This document shows positions 1 to 8,865 of a stretch of DNA of 64,000 nt, one piece after another. Numbering within the stretch: the stretch's first letter is position 1; each line of letters starts with the position of its first letter. This stretch comes from Fervidobacterium pennivorans DSM 9078 (GTDB taxonomy: Bacteria > Thermotogota > Thermotogae > Thermotogales > Fervidobacteriaceae). Where the stretch lies: assembly GCF_000235405.2 (NCBI RefSeq), contig NC_017095.1:1699501-1763500 (forward strand). Reading direction: 5' to 3'. The notes under the pieces were generated by a model. The model searched no databases, was not told the DNA's origin, and worked only from the letters and a program-made list of their open reading frames with translations. A program made the position numbers and the translations under genes.

Positions 1-939
1 GTGGAGTCCTCCAACACCAACTGCAATTACTGCTTCTTGACCTGCCTCTTTGATTTCTTTTTCAACTTCTGCCTTCGCTTTTTCGTACATCTCTTCTATC
101 CTTGCTGGGTGAATTCTACCATCCTGGACCAATTTTTCTATCGTTCTCCTTGCGATTTCTCTTCTCAACGGGTTGAAAGAACTCAAAGTAACCATTTCAG
201 GTGTATCATCAATAATAAGGTCAACACCCGTTATCTTTTCAAAAGTTCTTATATTTCTTCCTTCTCTTCCTATCAAACGACCTTTCATATCATCGTTTGG
301 CAAGGCAACCGTGCTGATAGTAACCTCACCAGTGTACTCGGGAGCATACCTTTGAATAGCATCAGCAATAACTTTCTTTGCATACTTTTCAGCATCTTCT
401 TCGTATCTTGCTTTAATTTGAACAAAAACTTTCGCAATTTCGTGTTCGTATCTTTCTCTTGCCTCTTGCAAAACTATTTCTCTTGCTTGTTCGTGCGTAA
501 GACCTGCCAGTTTGGTAAACTTTTCCTGGATTTCCTTTTCCTTCGCTTCAAGTTCCTTTGCCTTTGTTTCTAATTCCATTTTTAAGTTTTCAATGAAACT
601 TTCGCGCTTATCAAGCATCTCTTCTCGTTTACTGAGAAGTTCCTCACGCTTCAAAATCCTTTCCTCGAGTTGCTTTATTTCCTCTTCTCTTCTCTTTCTT
701 TCTTTTTCTATCTCTTCGCGAATTTGGTGTGCTTCTTCGCGCGCTTCTATTATCATTCTTTTCTTTATCTCGGTAGCTTCTTTTTCCGCATTCTTTATTA
801 TGGTTTCCGCATCTTCCTTAGCAGCCTTTAATTTCTTTTCGATATCTTCTTGAGCTTTTTTTCTGCCAACCGTGCTTCCAAGGTAGAAACCTAATGCCAG
901 ACCTACGACCGCTAAAATTATGTATATCAAAATATCCAT
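1..939 (-). CDS. rny: Ribonuclease Y, 3' part cut by window edge
   Basis: Membrane-anchored endoribonuclease that starts mRNA decay. The 313 visible residues show an N-terminal membrane segment (about residues 3-22, with GLALGFYLG), a long charged coiled coil (about 25-170) and a KH RNA-binding domain with the GRLIGREGRNIR motif near residue 205. The catalytic HD domain has just begun when the window ends. The ATG at 939 sits behind a strong GGAGGTGA site, and its first base overlaps the stop codon of recX, so the two are translationally coupled. It is the last visible gene of the rimO-pgsA-thpR-recA-recX run. Identification is firm from domain order. Confidence 0.95.
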   Translation of the reverse strand, partial: MDILIYIILAVVGLALGFYLGSTVGRKKAQEDIEKKLKAAKEDAETIIKNAEKEATEIKKRMIIEAREEAHQIREEIEKERKRREEEIKQLEERILKREELLSKREEMLDKRESFIENLKMELETKAKELEAKEKEIQEKFTKLAGLTHEQAREIVLQEARERYEHEIAKVFVQIKARYEEDAEKYAKKVIADAIQRYAPEYTGEVTISTVALPNDDMKGRLIGREGRNIRTFEKITGVDLIIDDTPEMVTLSSFNPLRREIARRTIEKLVQDGRIHPARIEEMYEKAKAEVEKEIKEAGQEAVIAVGVGGLH

Positions 940-1469
940 TACCAATCACCTCCAAAACCATGTCTGTATAGTTTTTCTCGCTTTTTGTGTTCATCTAATC
1001 CTTTTGTCAGTTTTTCGATAATCTCTTGAACATCAACTTCTTCAAGAACTTTTTTTATTGCGTCTTCTATTACGTATTCATCTACATGTAGTTGCCTGAG
1101 TTCATAGCGTATCCTGTAAGGACCTTTGTAATGTATTACCAAGCTATCGTAAGCATAAAGATACGCAAACTTCTCATCGTCTATAAAACCACTCTCTTTG
1201 AGCTTTTCTATTGTTTGGTTTATAACCTCATCTGAAAAGCCTTCTTTTTTAAGCCTGTTTTCTACTTCCCACTGGGAGCGTGCTCTGAATTTGATGAATC
1301 TCAGAGCAACGCTTAAAGGATCAGATTTAGCCCTCTTTTTTGAGCTTCTGTTTAACTGTTTACTATTTTGATAGCCTTTTTCGTCTTCCCACTCGTTATG
1401 AGACTCAAAACTATCTAAGTTGTTTCTGTTGCTTTGAAGTTCGTATTTACTTTGTCGCCTTTTCCGCAT
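939..1469 (-). CDS. recX: Regulatory protein RecX
   Basis: Modulator of RecA that binds the RecA filament. The C-terminal 120 residues carry the tandem three-helix RecX repeats ([19 protein letters not shown], then the [16 protein letters not shown] region). A Lys/Arg-rich N-terminal extension precedes them. I place the start at the ATG at 1469, eight bases after an AAGGA; a GTG at 1502 is in frame but has a poorer site. Either start lies inside the 3' end of recA (23-56 bp overlap), as is common for recA-recX pairs. The stop overlaps the rny start. Confidence 0.88.
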   Translation of the reverse strand: MRKRRQSKYELQSNRNNLDSFESHNEWEDEKGYQNSKQLNRSSKKRAKSDPLSVALRFIKFRARSQWEVENRLKKEGFSDEVINQTIEKLKESGFIDDEKFAYLYAYDSLVIHYKGPYRIRYELRQLHVDEYVIEDAIKKVLEEVDVQEIIEKLTKGLDEHKKREKLYRHGFGGDW

Positions 1470-2517
1470 TCTTCGTTCCTTCTGCAACTTGCGTTTCTTC
1501 ACTTACCGGTTTAGAGAAATATTTCTCGCGTATTCTTTTTTCAATTTCATCCGCAATTTCGGGATGTTCTACAAGATAACTTACAGCGTTTGCTTTCCCT
1601 TGTCCAAGAGAATGTTCTTTTCCATCGAGTGCCTCGTACGTGAACCAACTCCCTCGCCTGTCTATAAATCCTTCGTTCACCGCGATGTTGAAGAGTTCAT
1701 TTTCGCGAACAATTCCTTTTCCGTAGATAATATCGACCGTTGTTGTTTTAAACGGAGGTGCGACCTTATTCTTCACAAATTTAATCGTTACCTCGTTTCC
1801 TATGTGTTCGTTTCCTTCAACTATCTTACCTGAAGACCTAACTTCCATCCTCATCGTCGCGTAAAACTTTAACGCAACTCCACCAGTGGTTGTTTCCGGA
1901 TTGCCATACATAACCCCTATTTTCATACGCGTTTGGTTAATAAAGATAACTACCGTTTTGGATTTGTTTACATTTCCTGCGAGTTTTCGAAGTGCCTGCG
2001 ACATCAACCTTGCTTGAAGACCTATCTGCGCATCTCCCATTGCTCCTTCGATTTCAGCACGTGGAACGAGTGCTGCAACCGAATCAATGACAATAAGGTC
2101 CACAGCGTTGCTTCTAACCAGTTCATCAACGATGTCGAGTGCTTGTTCGCCGTAGTCTGGCTGTGAAATCAAAAGCTCAGAAAGGTTTATTCCAAGGTTT
2201 CTTGCATAATTCAAATCTAGTGCGTGTTCTGCATCGACGAAGGCAGCTATTCCGCCAAGTTTTTGGACAGAAGCGATAGCATGGAGCGCTATCGTTGTCT
2301 TACCACTTGATTCTGGACCATAGATTTCTATGATTCTTCCACGAGGATAACCACCAACGCCTGATGCAATATCGATAGCGAGCGAACCACTTGGAATAAC
2401 CTCTATACTTTGAACGAGGTTATCTTCACCAAGAATCATTATAGAACCTTTGCCATACTGTTTTTCAATTTTGCTGATAGCTTTTTTCAGTACATCCTTT
2501 TTCATTTCATCTGACAT
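1447..2517 (-). CDS. recA: Recombinase RecA
   Basis: ATP-dependent strand-exchange protein of homologous recombination and SOS signalling. Full length at 356 residues. Walker [10 protein letters not shown] lies near residue 66, the Walker B region [18 protein letters not shown] near 140, loop L2 and the [16 protein letters not shown] stretch near 200. The start overlaps the end of thpR by 11 bp and the end overlaps recX, so the gene sits within a continuous minus-strand operon. A GGAGG lies 12 bases upstream inside thpR. I saw no LexA-type site in front, and the promoter is probably several genes upstream. Confidence 0.98.
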   Translation of the reverse strand: MSDEMKKDVLKKAISKIEKQYGKGSIMILGEDNLVQSIEVIPSGSLAIDIASGVGGYPRGRIIEIYGPESSGKTTIALHAIASVQKLGGIAAFVDAEHALDLNYARNLGINLSELLISQPDYGEQALDIVDELVRSNAVDLIVIDSVAALVPRAEIEGAMGDAQIGLQARLMSQALRKLAGNVNKSKTVVIFINQTRMKIGVMYGNPETTTGGVALKFYATMRMEVRSSGKIVEGNEHIGNEVTIKFVKNKVAPPFKTTTVDIIYGKGIVRENELFNIAVNEGFIDRRGSWFTYEALDGKEHSLGQGKANAVSYLVEHPEIADEIEKRIREKYFSKPVSEETQVAEGTKNAEKATK

Positions 2518-3079
2518 TCTTAATCAGACCTCCCTCAAATTTCAGTTTGTAGACCCATTTGTAAATGGGACCTTGTGGTGTTAATGTGGAACTGTAAATC
2601 GTTATTCCATCAACTACAAGCGTTATCTTGGGCGTTTGGATACCTTCAACCAACTTTTCCCAATCATTTGGGTATTCTTTTACCCTGCCTAAAGTAACAT
2701 GTGGAACGAAGTTGCCTTGCTCATCGTATTTGATTTTGTTTTTGTTAAGCTCTGACTTCATTTCAAGGAATAACCTCTGCAAAGATTTTGTAGGTTCAAG
2801 TTTTAAAAATAGCACTCTTGGAGAATGCTTGAATTTGAAATAGCCAAAACCTGCTAAATCCGTGCTGAACGAGGGAAAACCTTGTAATCTTTTCTGAAGA
2901 GCATGAGCCATTGAATCAACAGCTTTTTCGTCCATCTCTCCAAGGAAAAAGAGTGTAAGATGAAGGTTCTCCGGTTTTGTCCATGTGGCCTTGAACCCCA
3001 TGGAAATAAGTTTGTCTATAACCTCCTGTGCAACTTCCCTTATTTCTGGATTTACGTCAATAGCTATAAACGTTCTCAC
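2507..3079 (-). CDS. thpR: RNA 2',3'-cyclic phosphodiesterase
   Basis: Member of the 2H phosphoesterase (LigT/ThpR) family, which opens 2',3'-cyclic phosphates at RNA ends. Both signature HxTx motifs are present: HLTLFFLG near residue 41 and HVTLGRVK near residue 126. Its 190 residues are normal for the family. The start is GTG at 3079, eight bases behind GGAGGGG. It overlaps recA by 11 bp. The thpR-recA neighbourhood is common in Firmicutes and Thermotogota. The in vivo substrate is not evident from sequence. Confidence 0.9.
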   Translation of the reverse strand: MRTFIAIDVNPEIREVAQEVIDKLISMGFKATWTKPENLHLTLFFLGEMDEKAVDSMAHALQKRLQGFPSFSTDLAGFGYFKFKHSPRVLFLKLEPTKSLQRLFLEMKSELNKNKIKYDEQGNFVPHVTLGRVKEYPNDWEKLVEGIQTPKITLVVDGITIYSSTLTPQGPIYKWVYKLKFEGGLIKNVR

Positions 3080-3126
3080 AGTAAACCCCTCCAGGTCCTT
3101 TGCTTAAGTACTTTTTAAGCAGTTTT

Positions 3127-3693
3127 TCAGCGGTTCAAGTATATTCGATTTTGGTAAAGATAAAGCATTCCCGAGAGTATTGTAACAATGGCTACAAAGT
3201 ATACCAGAACCAAATTCACTTTTCCAAATAATAAGCCAAGAGAGAGAAAGTCAAGTTTTTCAACGAACAGCCCAATTGCCAGAACCATCTGTGATACTGT
3301 CTTCAGCTTGCCGAAAATATTAGCAGCGATGATGTTCCCAGCTTCGGATGCAACCATTCGAACGGTACTAACCAATGTGTCACGAAAAACCAATATAACC
3401 ACGAGCCAACCAGGGAGCATACCAAACTCTACAAAAACAACAAAAATCGACGTAATTAAAATCTTATCACTCATCTGGTCAAGAACCTTACCAAGTTTTG
3501 TAACCTGCCCGAGCTTTCTGGCGAAATAGCCGTCCACATAGTCGCTAATGGCTGCTAACAAGAATAAAAAGAAAGCCCAGGCATATAGGTTAAGATACAT
3601 CAGCAGCACAACGAAAATTGTTGAAATAATCCTCAACCAACTTATCGTATTTGGTAAATTGAAAACAACGTTCGTATCATTCGATAATTTCAA
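3127..3693 (-). CDS. pgsA: CDP-diacylglycerol-glycerol-3-P phosphatidyltransferase
   Basis: Integral membrane enzyme making phosphatidylglycerol phosphate from CDP-diacylglycerol. The CDP-alcohol phosphotransferase signature is complete: DYVDGYFAR, then G and two aspartates in GKVLDQMSD, near residues 51-77. Several hydrophobic segments fill the remainder of the 188 residues. The TTG start at 3693 overlaps the stop of rimO by 4 bp and has GGAGG about ten bases upstream. A gap of 47 bp separates it from thpR. The family includes phosphatidylserine synthases, but length and neighbours favour PgsA. Confidence 0.9.
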   Translation of the reverse strand: MKLSNDTNVVFNLPNTISWLRIISTIFVVLLMYLNLYAWAFFLFLLAAISDYVDGYFARKLGQVTKLGKVLDQMSDKILITSIFVVFVEFGMLPGWLVVILVFRDTLVSTVRMVASEAGNIIAANIFGKLKTVSQMVLAIGLFVEKLDFLSLGLLFGKVNLVLVYFVAIVTILSGMLYLYQNRIYLNR

Positions 3694-4985
3694 ACTAACT
3701 CTCCCTCCAAATCATATGTGTCCGCCTCTGTGATTTTAACCCTTACAAACCCTTTTAAATTACTACCTTTAAAAAAGACGTTACCATCTATCTCTGGAGC
3801 ATCCATGTAACCGCGACCTATGAGGACTCCACTGGCTTCTTCTTCAATCAAAACATCGATAACTTTTCCAACATATCTTTGGTTTCTAATAAACGAAATC
3901 TCTGCTTGTGCTTCCATTAACTGATCCAACCTTTTTTGAGCAGTTGTCGGACGAACTTTGTGTGGTAATTTGTAAGATGGTGCGTCTTCTTCATCTGAAT
4001 ACATAAATGCTCCAAGCTTATCAAACTCAACACGTCTTATAAACTCCAATAATTCTTCAAAATCCTGAGATGTTTCTCCTGGGAATCCTATAATGACCGA
4101 TGTTCTCAGCACCGCTTCTGGGTACATCGTCCTAATTTTCTCAAACAAATCTTCGAGTTCTTCTGGTGTTTTAGTCCTGTTCATAAGTTTTAAAATCTTC
4201 TCGCTACCATGTTGGACTGGTATATCAAAGTACTTTACTACTTTTTGGTATGAAAACCCCTCAAGAATTTCGTCCGTTACATGGTCTGGATGCATGTACA
4301 TAACCCTTATCCAGAAGTCTCCAGGTATATCGTTCAATTGCTTGAGTAGTTCTGGAAGCATCGATTTTCCGTACAAATCAACACCATATCCCGTCGTATC
4401 TTGAGCAACCAAGATAATCTCTTTTTTTCCATGTGCGACCAAGTGTTTCACTTCTTTTACTATATCCTCGAGCTTTCTGCTTACAAAACCCCCCTTGAAT
4501 TTTGGTATTGTACAAAAAGTACAAGCACGGTCACAACCATCAGCTATCTTTACATACGCGTACGGAAGGTCATCATCGACCCTTCCTTCAAAATCGTATA
4601 CAGCTATGGGATCCGTTACGTACTTTTTGGTTTTCTCAAGGTTGTCCGCTAACACTTTTGGTGGAAGGACGCCAAACCATCCGTCTACTTCTGGAATTTC
4701 TACAGGTAACTCCTTGGGATATCGCTGGACCAAACATCCTGTGACAAATATTTTGAAATCTCTTCCTTCTTTTTGTTGTTTTCTTTTGTGTTCAACGAAT
4801 TCCAAAACTGTGTCTATCGACTCTTGCTTGGCATCTAATATGAACCCACAAGTATCGATAACTACTCCGTCTGCCTCATCTAAATCGTCAACAATTTCAT
4901 GCCCAAGTTGTTTAATATGGTGCTTAAATAGAGCAAAATCTGCCTCGTTCTTTGGGCATCCCAAAACCACGATGTATAATTTCAA
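3690..4985 (-). CDS. rimO: Ribosomal protein S12 methylthiotransferase RimO
   Basis: Radical-SAM enzyme that adds a methylthio group to an aspartate of ribosomal protein S12. The order is an N-terminal UPF0004 domain with its cysteines (VVLGCPKNEAD, DTCGF, TGCLVQRYP), the radical-SAM cluster motif CDRACTFC near residue 152, and a C-terminal TRAM domain. I place the start at the TTG at 4985, nine bases after GGAGG, giving 431 residues; a GTG at 5003 is in frame but lies before that ribosome site. The 3' end overlaps pgsA by 4 bp. Confidence 0.93.
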   Translation of the reverse strand: MKLYIVVLGCPKNEADFALFKHHIKQLGHEIVDDLDEADGVVIDTCGFILDAKQESIDTVLEFVEHKRKQQKEGRDFKIFVTGCLVQRYPKELPVEIPEVDGWFGVLPPKVLADNLEKTKKYVTDPIAVYDFEGRVDDDLPYAYVKIADGCDRACTFCTIPKFKGGFVSRKLEDIVKEVKHLVAHGKKEIILVAQDTTGYGVDLYGKSMLPELLKQLNDIPGDFWIRVMYMHPDHVTDEILEGFSYQKVVKYFDIPVQHGSEKILKLMNRTKTPEELEDLFEKIRTMYPEAVLRTSVIIGFPGETSQDFEELLEFIRRVEFDKLGAFMYSDEEDAPSYKLPHKVRPTTAQKRLDQLMEAQAEISFIRNQRYVGKVIDVLIEEEASGVLIGRGYMDAPEIDGNVFFKGSNLKGFVRVKITEADTYDLEGELV

Positions 4986-4999
4986 GAATTCCAACCTCC

Positions 5000-5569
5000 T
5001 CACCTAACACGCTTTTCACTTTTCACAAAATTTTGCAGATACTTCTTCCTTTTTTCAAGGTACAGGTCTCTGATTTTCGAAAGTTCAAATTTATAGACTT
5101 CTTCTTTGTAATTTGGATAAGTAAAATCGTAATCTTTCCAGGCTCCATTTATATACATCAACGTTGGTTCTGCATATATGCCTTGCCCTATATATATCCT
5201 GTGGGGCCACATCTTTGTTGTAGCCAATACGAACTGCATGTGGTGTATATATCCAGGGTCAAGGTTGAACCGTCTTTTGCCATCTACCGCATGCTTTAAC
5301 TCCAATTCGTTTGTCTTAATCTTTATCGAAGCTAACAGCGACGGATGAATCAACCTTTCAAAACTAATTAACCTTCCTGTTATTCCAGACCCCATTTCTT
5401 CGTTGTAATAAAGTGTGTACTTTTCAAAATCTAGCTCTGGACTGATATAATCTATTGGTCCAAAAAGAGATATCAAATCAGGTTTCACAGTTTCAAGCCA
5501 ATAATCTAACTGTGCCGAAAAAATAAATATCACTAAATTCACCGGCTCAACAATTCTCACTTTTCCCAT
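5000..5569 (-). CDS. DUF4416 family protein
   Basis: Conserved protein of unknown function, 189 residues. It matches the DUF4416 pattern as I know it: an early LFGPIDYISPELDFE segment, EMGSGITGRLISFERLI, KTNELE, and the block NLDPGYIHHMQFVLATTK with HRIYIGQGIYAEPTLMY. No catalytic motif is known for the family. The ATG at 5569 overlaps the upstream small membrane gene by 13 bp, and the stop lies between the alternative starts of rimO. Only family membership, not function, can be stated. Confidence 0.82.
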   Translation of the reverse strand: MGKVRIVEPVNLVIFIFSAQLDYWLETVKPDLISLFGPIDYISPELDFEKYTLYYNEEMGSGITGRLISFERLIHPSLLASIKIKTNELELKHAVDGKRRFNLDPGYIHHMQFVLATTKMWPHRIYIGQGIYAEPTLMYINGAWKDYDFTYPNYKEEVYKFELSKIRDLYLEKRKKYLQNFVKSEKRVR

Positions 5570-5844
5570 ATAACTTCCACCTCGAAACGTGGTATTTTAA
5601 CCACCTTCACACGGTTCCCGTAAAGTCGCAAAATGCTCTCACCAAAAACTACATATTTTCCGACATCCAATTGTGCTTCTTGGCTGTGTAAAACCCCATT
5701 AAGCACATAACTGCCCCTTAAACCTTCTATCGTCACAAGAGGGGCATTCTTCACTCTTGACACGTATTCATATGTGAATAACAACATAAAAACACTTAGT
5801 AGTGTCATCACATAAAACAAAATTCTTATCCACTTTTTCGACAT
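5557..5844 (-). CDS. Small single-pass membrane protein, unknown
   Basis: A 95-residue protein with one N-terminal transmembrane segment (about residues 6-25, ILFYVMTLLSVFMLLFTY) and a short extracytoplasmic domain rich in beta-forming residues. I chose the ATG at 5844 because GGTGGAG sits just upstream. It is the first gene of the minus-strand rimO-recA-rny operon and overlaps the DUF4416 gene by 13 bp. I do not recognise the family. No cysteine or catalytic motif stands out. Confidence 0.65.
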   Translation of the reverse strand: MSKKWIRILFYVMTLLSVFMLLFTYEYVSRVKNAPLVTIEGLRGSYVLNGVLHSQEAQLDVGKYVVFGESILRLYGNRVKVVKIPRFEVEVIWEK

Positions 5845-5937
5845 TTCTCCACCTTTTAATTCCACTAGCGATTCAGTAAAAACCCCTGACCTTAATTTTG
5901 CCTGCTTCAAATTCTGGAATCCTGGAACCTATGATTA

Positions 5938-5965
5938 ATTATACAATAAAATTCCAAAAAATGAA
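5938..5965 (-). promoter_or_regulatory. Possible promoter of the rimO-recA-rny operon
   Basis: On the minus strand a perfect TATAAT (5938-5943) follows a weak -35 TTCATT (5960-5965) with a 16-bp spacer. It lies about 95 bp before the first gene of the operon and at the edge of the repeat-rich region. The -10 is good, the -35 matches only three of six positions. Confidence 0.4.
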
Positions 5966-6225
5966 CACCGTATCGAAATAATTAAAAATATCCGCAATTA
6001 TTACCATTTATGAACCAAAACTTTTTTAGCCAAGAATAACTTCGAGAAACAGCAAAATTATAACCAAATTTACCACTATATATTGTTGGTGGTAAATTTT
6101 TGACCACAACTTATTGATTGGTGGTAAATTTCTGGTAAGTTTTTGGTAAGTTTTTACCACCTGGTGGTAAGTTTTTTACCACTATATTTTGTGAAAAACA
6201 AAATTAGTTTACTATCCATAGTTTC

Positions 6226-6242
6226 TTGAGAATGATTCTCAA
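6226..6242. promoter_or_regulatory. Fur/PerR-like palindrome TTGAGAAT-g-ATTCTCAA
   Basis: A perfect 17-bp inverted repeat with 8-bp arms around one base, inside the box cluster. It fits the 7-1-7 layout of Fur-superfamily sites (TGATAATnATTATCA) with two changed positions per arm. No promoter next to it is obvious, so its target is unknown. Confidence 0.4.
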
Positions 6243-6521
6243 CAAAAAACTTACCAAATTTACCATTAGTGAAAAATTTCACAGCTTTTAGGCATGCCTA
6301 ATTGCACTTAAAATGTGTATTCATCATTATTAGAAAAATTTACCACCTTTAATGTGGCTTAAAATCAAGCTTTTTCGTAAAAACTTACCAGGGTGGTAAG
6401 TTGTAACAAAAAGGTGGTAAGTTGTAATATGATTCTATAGTGCCCTTGGATAAAGACTTGCAGTGTTACATTTAGGTAAACTTACCAAATTTACCACCCA
6501 TATATATAATACTACTACTAA

Positions 6522-6551
6522 CTTAACGTTATATATATACCTAACGTTAAG
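6522..6551. repeat. Perfect inverted repeat CTTAACGTTA / TAACGTTAAG
   Basis: Two perfect 10-bp arms (6522-6531 and 6542-6551) around a 10-bp TA-rich centre, directly after the ACTACTACTA tract and 24 bp beyond a DnaA-like box. It could form a cruciform or bind a dimeric protein. Confidence 0.6.
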
Positions 6552-6639
6552 GTATAAGGTGGTAAATTCAAAAGTTAGCCATGTCAACCATACTACCATA
6601 CTACCATGATGGGTTACACTACGACAAGTAAAGAATATG

Positions 6640-6688
6640 AAAAATTGGTTAGGATGAATCCAACAAAGCGTTGAATCACCCTAACCAA
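6640..6688 (-). terminator. Terminator of the acyP-purA-Mut7C operon
   Basis: Arms TTGGTTAGG (6645-6653) and CCTAACCAA (6680-6688) pair perfectly, with further imperfect pairing inside. Five T follow on the minus strand (6640-6644). It lies 134 bp beyond the Mut7-C stop codon. Confidence 0.55.
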
Positions 6689-6821
6689 CCAAATTCCAAA
6701 CCAAAAAATCTGAACTCTAAAATCTTGAGAAAGCTTTTTTAGGGAATTTAGTAGATAACGTACATTAAAATTAACCAAAACAAGAAATGGATTGAGTGAA
6801 GGTGTAAGAAATTGGAATATT

Positions 6822-7565
6822 TCAAAATTTTTTCCTGGGAATGTCTTTCAAAAATTTTTCGATGAACACACTCATGTTCTCGTAGTGCGTTCCACCCCAG
6901 TAGATTTTTCCACACCTTTCGCATTTGGCAAATTCGTCAAATGTTTCCCTGACTTTTTCAGGAACATGTTCCTGGACATCTCTTTTTGGAACACTTATTA
7001 ATTTACCGTTGCATTCCATACATCTTGTGAATGGAGCAAACCAATTTTGAAGGCTATATCTGAGAGTTACTTCCCTAAGTTGTGTTTTGGGGTCATCTGA
7101 GCGCAATATGTAGCCATAAGTCACTTCGTTTCTTTTCAAAATTCCCCTATCCCTTGTAAGGATGATAAGATTTTCAGAGAGTGCTTTTGAAACGATTTCA
7201 TTGTCGTCCACAACTCCATACTCGGCACTGATTCCAAGCATTCTTAGGAGTCTTGCAAGCTTTCCAAGGTGAATATCCAAAATAAATTTTGGAACACCTT
7301 CATATTTTGGGGTTAAAATGTATTCTTTTGGTATATCCAAATTACATTCTGGATAAACAAAATACATATCTCCATTTTTCACGATTTTATCAAAACGCAC
7401 AAAGCTTTTTTGTAACGTTATAAAATATACCTCGGTGTGTGGAACACCGAGGCGCTCTACACAATCTTTTATTGTTTGATTAATTCCAGCGTCTAACTGT
7501 ACGTATTGTTTTCCAACTAAGTCGACCAAACTACCAAAAAATCTGATTGTTATTTTCGTTTCCAT
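6822..7565 (-). CDS. Ubiquitin-fold plus Mut7-C RNase domain protein
   Basis: A 247-residue two-domain protein. The first 75 residues (RFFGSLVDLVGK ... VYPECNLDIP) match the Mut7-C ubiquitin-like domain. From about residue 90 the Mut7-C RNase fold follows: KFILDIHLGKLARLLRMLGI, an acidic VVDDNEI, ILTRDRGIL, and a C-terminal zinc ribbon with CMEC and CERCGK pairs. These are PIN-like putative RNases whose substrate is not known. It starts 3 bp after purA ends, so it is probably co-transcribed with acyP and purA. Confidence 0.85.
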   Translation of the reverse strand: METKITIRFFGSLVDLVGKQYVQLDAGINQTIKDCVERLGVPHTEVYFITLQKSFVRFDKIVKNGDMYFVYPECNLDIPKEYILTPKYEGVPKFILDIHLGKLARLLRMLGISAEYGVVDDNEIVSKALSENLIILTRDRGILKRNEVTYGYILRSDDPKTQLREVTLRYSLQNWFAPFTRCMECNGKLISVPKRDVQEHVPEKVRETFDEFAKCERCGKIYWGGTHYENMSVFIEKFLKDIPRKKF

Positions 7566-7568
7566 ATG

Positions 7569-8786
7569 TCAAGATACCCTCACAATATCGCTAATAAGGG
7601 CTCCTGTGGATATGTAAGTTATCTTTTTGCCTGTCTCTGATTCGATAAACTTGACAAATTTTTCAAAATTCTTGTCGTCTAAGCTTTTCCAACCATCGAA
7701 TTCCACATACTCAGCATGAACATTGGAAATCAAGCCTAAATCATAAGGCATATCTATAACCTTGCCATGCTCACTTGTTCTGTAGTTAACAGCGACCTTT
7801 ATCTTTTCCATTCCAGCTAAAACATCTGCTTTTGTCATTATCATTTCGTCACAATTGGATATTTCAATTGCGTATCTGAGAAGTGGTAAATCGAGCCATC
7901 CACATCGTCTTGGTCTACCAGTCGTTGCTCCATATTCTTTCCCAGCTTTTCTGAGCTCGTCTGCTTCCTTACCAAATAATTCAGTTGGAAACGGACCTTC
8001 ACCAACCCTTGTCAGGTATGCTTTAAAAACACCTATACGCTTATCGATTTTTATAGGATAGCCCAAACCTGTTTCAACACCTGTAACATTGCAGTATGTT
8101 CCGGTAACGTAAGGATAGCTACCCATATCAACATCAAGCAAAACTCCTTGAGTTCCTTCAAACAGAACGTTTGAATTATTTAGTTCAAACCTGATTTCGA
8201 GTGGAGAAACAATCTTGTCTTTGAGTTTCTCGTATTCTTCAAAGATGCAATCGTAATCGTCCCATTCTATCGAGTAGAGATTTTTATATAGCTCGCTCAC
8301 AAAACGCAATTTTTCAAGAGCCAGTTCTTTTTCTTTTAGGTCTACCAGCCTCAATCCTATCCTGTGCACCTTGTCGGCATATGCAGGTCCAATTCCTCTT
8401 TTTGTTGTTCCAACAGCCTTACTTCCTTTTGAAAGTTCAAGCTTTTCGTCAAGCATTTTGTGAACAGGCAAAACAATATGAGTTAGACTGGAGATTTTCA
8501 GCCTACTTGAGATATCAAATCCTATCTTTTTTAGTTCTTCCACTTCGTCGTTCAAGACCTTCAAATCCACAACGACACCGTTTGCAATATATCCTTTTGC
8601 CTTTGTTCTTACGTCAAACGAAGGTACCAAGTGATGGACCAACTTGAATTCACCGTACTCAACTGTGTGCCCAGCGTTACTACCTCCACTGTACCGAACA
8701 ACGTAATCAAAATCCTTGGAAAGGTACGTCGTTACCTTTCCTTTTCCTTCGTCCCCCCACTGAAGACCGTAGCATGCCACTTTCAT
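7569..8786 (-). CDS. purA: Adenylosuccinate synthase
   Basis: Joins IMP and aspartate with GTP to give adenylosuccinate, the first step from IMP to AMP. The N-terminal [12 protein letters not shown] loop carries the catalytic Asp, NAGHT follows near residue 38, and [19 protein letters not shown] near 210 and [12 protein letters not shown] near 290 are intact. The 405 residues are slightly short against the usual 425-430, as in other thermophiles. It lies between acyP (79 bp upstream) and the Mut7-C gene (3 bp downstream). No riboswitch is visible in front. Confidence 0.97.
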   Translation of the reverse strand: MKVACYGLQWGDEGKGKVTTYLSKDFDYVVRYSGGSNAGHTVEYGEFKLVHHLVPSFDVRTKAKGYIANGVVVDLKVLNDEVEELKKIGFDISSRLKISSLTHIVLPVHKMLDEKLELSKGSKAVGTTKRGIGPAYADKVHRIGLRLVDLKEKELALEKLRFVSELYKNLYSIEWDDYDCIFEEYEKLKDKIVSPLEIRFELNNSNVLFEGTQGVLLDVDMGSYPYVTGTYCNVTGVETGLGYPIKIDKRIGVFKAYLTRVGEGPFPTELFGKEADELRKAGKEYGATTGRPRRCGWLDLPLLRYAIEISNCDEMIMTKADVLAGMEKIKVAVNYRTSEHGKVIDMPYDLGLISNVHAEYVEFDGWKSLDDKNFEKFVKFIESETGKKITYISTGALISDIVRVS

Positions 8787-8865
8787 TTCTCTTCATCTCC
8801 TCTTCCCGTAAGTTTTGTGAGATTTGTATACAAAATTAAGTTTCTTATTCCATTCTTCGAGTTGT

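Larger units (their letters stand above)
6066..6569. repeat. DnaA-box-like 12-mer cluster
   Basis: Exact AAATTTACCACC occurs at 6336-6347 and 6487-6498 (plus) and at 6088-6099 and 6120-6131 (minus). AAACTTACCACC is at 6163-6174 (minus), and GAATTTACCACC at 6558-6569 (minus). CAACTTACCACC occurs at 6392-6403 and 6413-6424 (minus). Weaker copies ending ACCAAA, ACCACT, ACCATT or ACCAGG lie at 6066, 6131, 6142, 6172, 6247, 6256, 6381 and 6478. Spacing and orientation are irregular, unlike CRISPR arrays or iterons. Confidence 0.85.
5966..6821. other. Candidate chromosomal replication origin (oriC)
   Basis: An 850-bp stretch without any gene. It contains about 17 copies, in both orientations and irregularly spaced, of a 12-mer whose commonest form is AAATTTACCACC. 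The Thermotoga maritima DnaA box is AAACCTACCACC as I recall it, so the commonest form differs at two positions and the copy at 6163-6174 (AAACTTACCACC) at one. Very AT-rich DNA (6499-6555) follows one box at 6487-6498, with an ACTACTACTA tract at 6511-6520 resembling DnaA-trio unwinding elements. Genes to the left run on the minus strand, and from 9.2 kb mostly on the plus strand, as expected around an origin. Alternatives are an integrated plasmid origin or a regulator-binding array. Confidence 0.62.

Noticed and set aside
1-573. Plus-strand reading frame of 190 codons
   Set aside because: It is the mirror of RNase Y on the other strand, is Phe/Ser/Cys-rich and has no ribosome site.
6066-6569. 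CRISPR array or plasmid iterons
   Set aside because: The 12-mers are irregularly spaced, in both orientations and without unique spacers of fixed length. No cas or replication-initiator gene is near.
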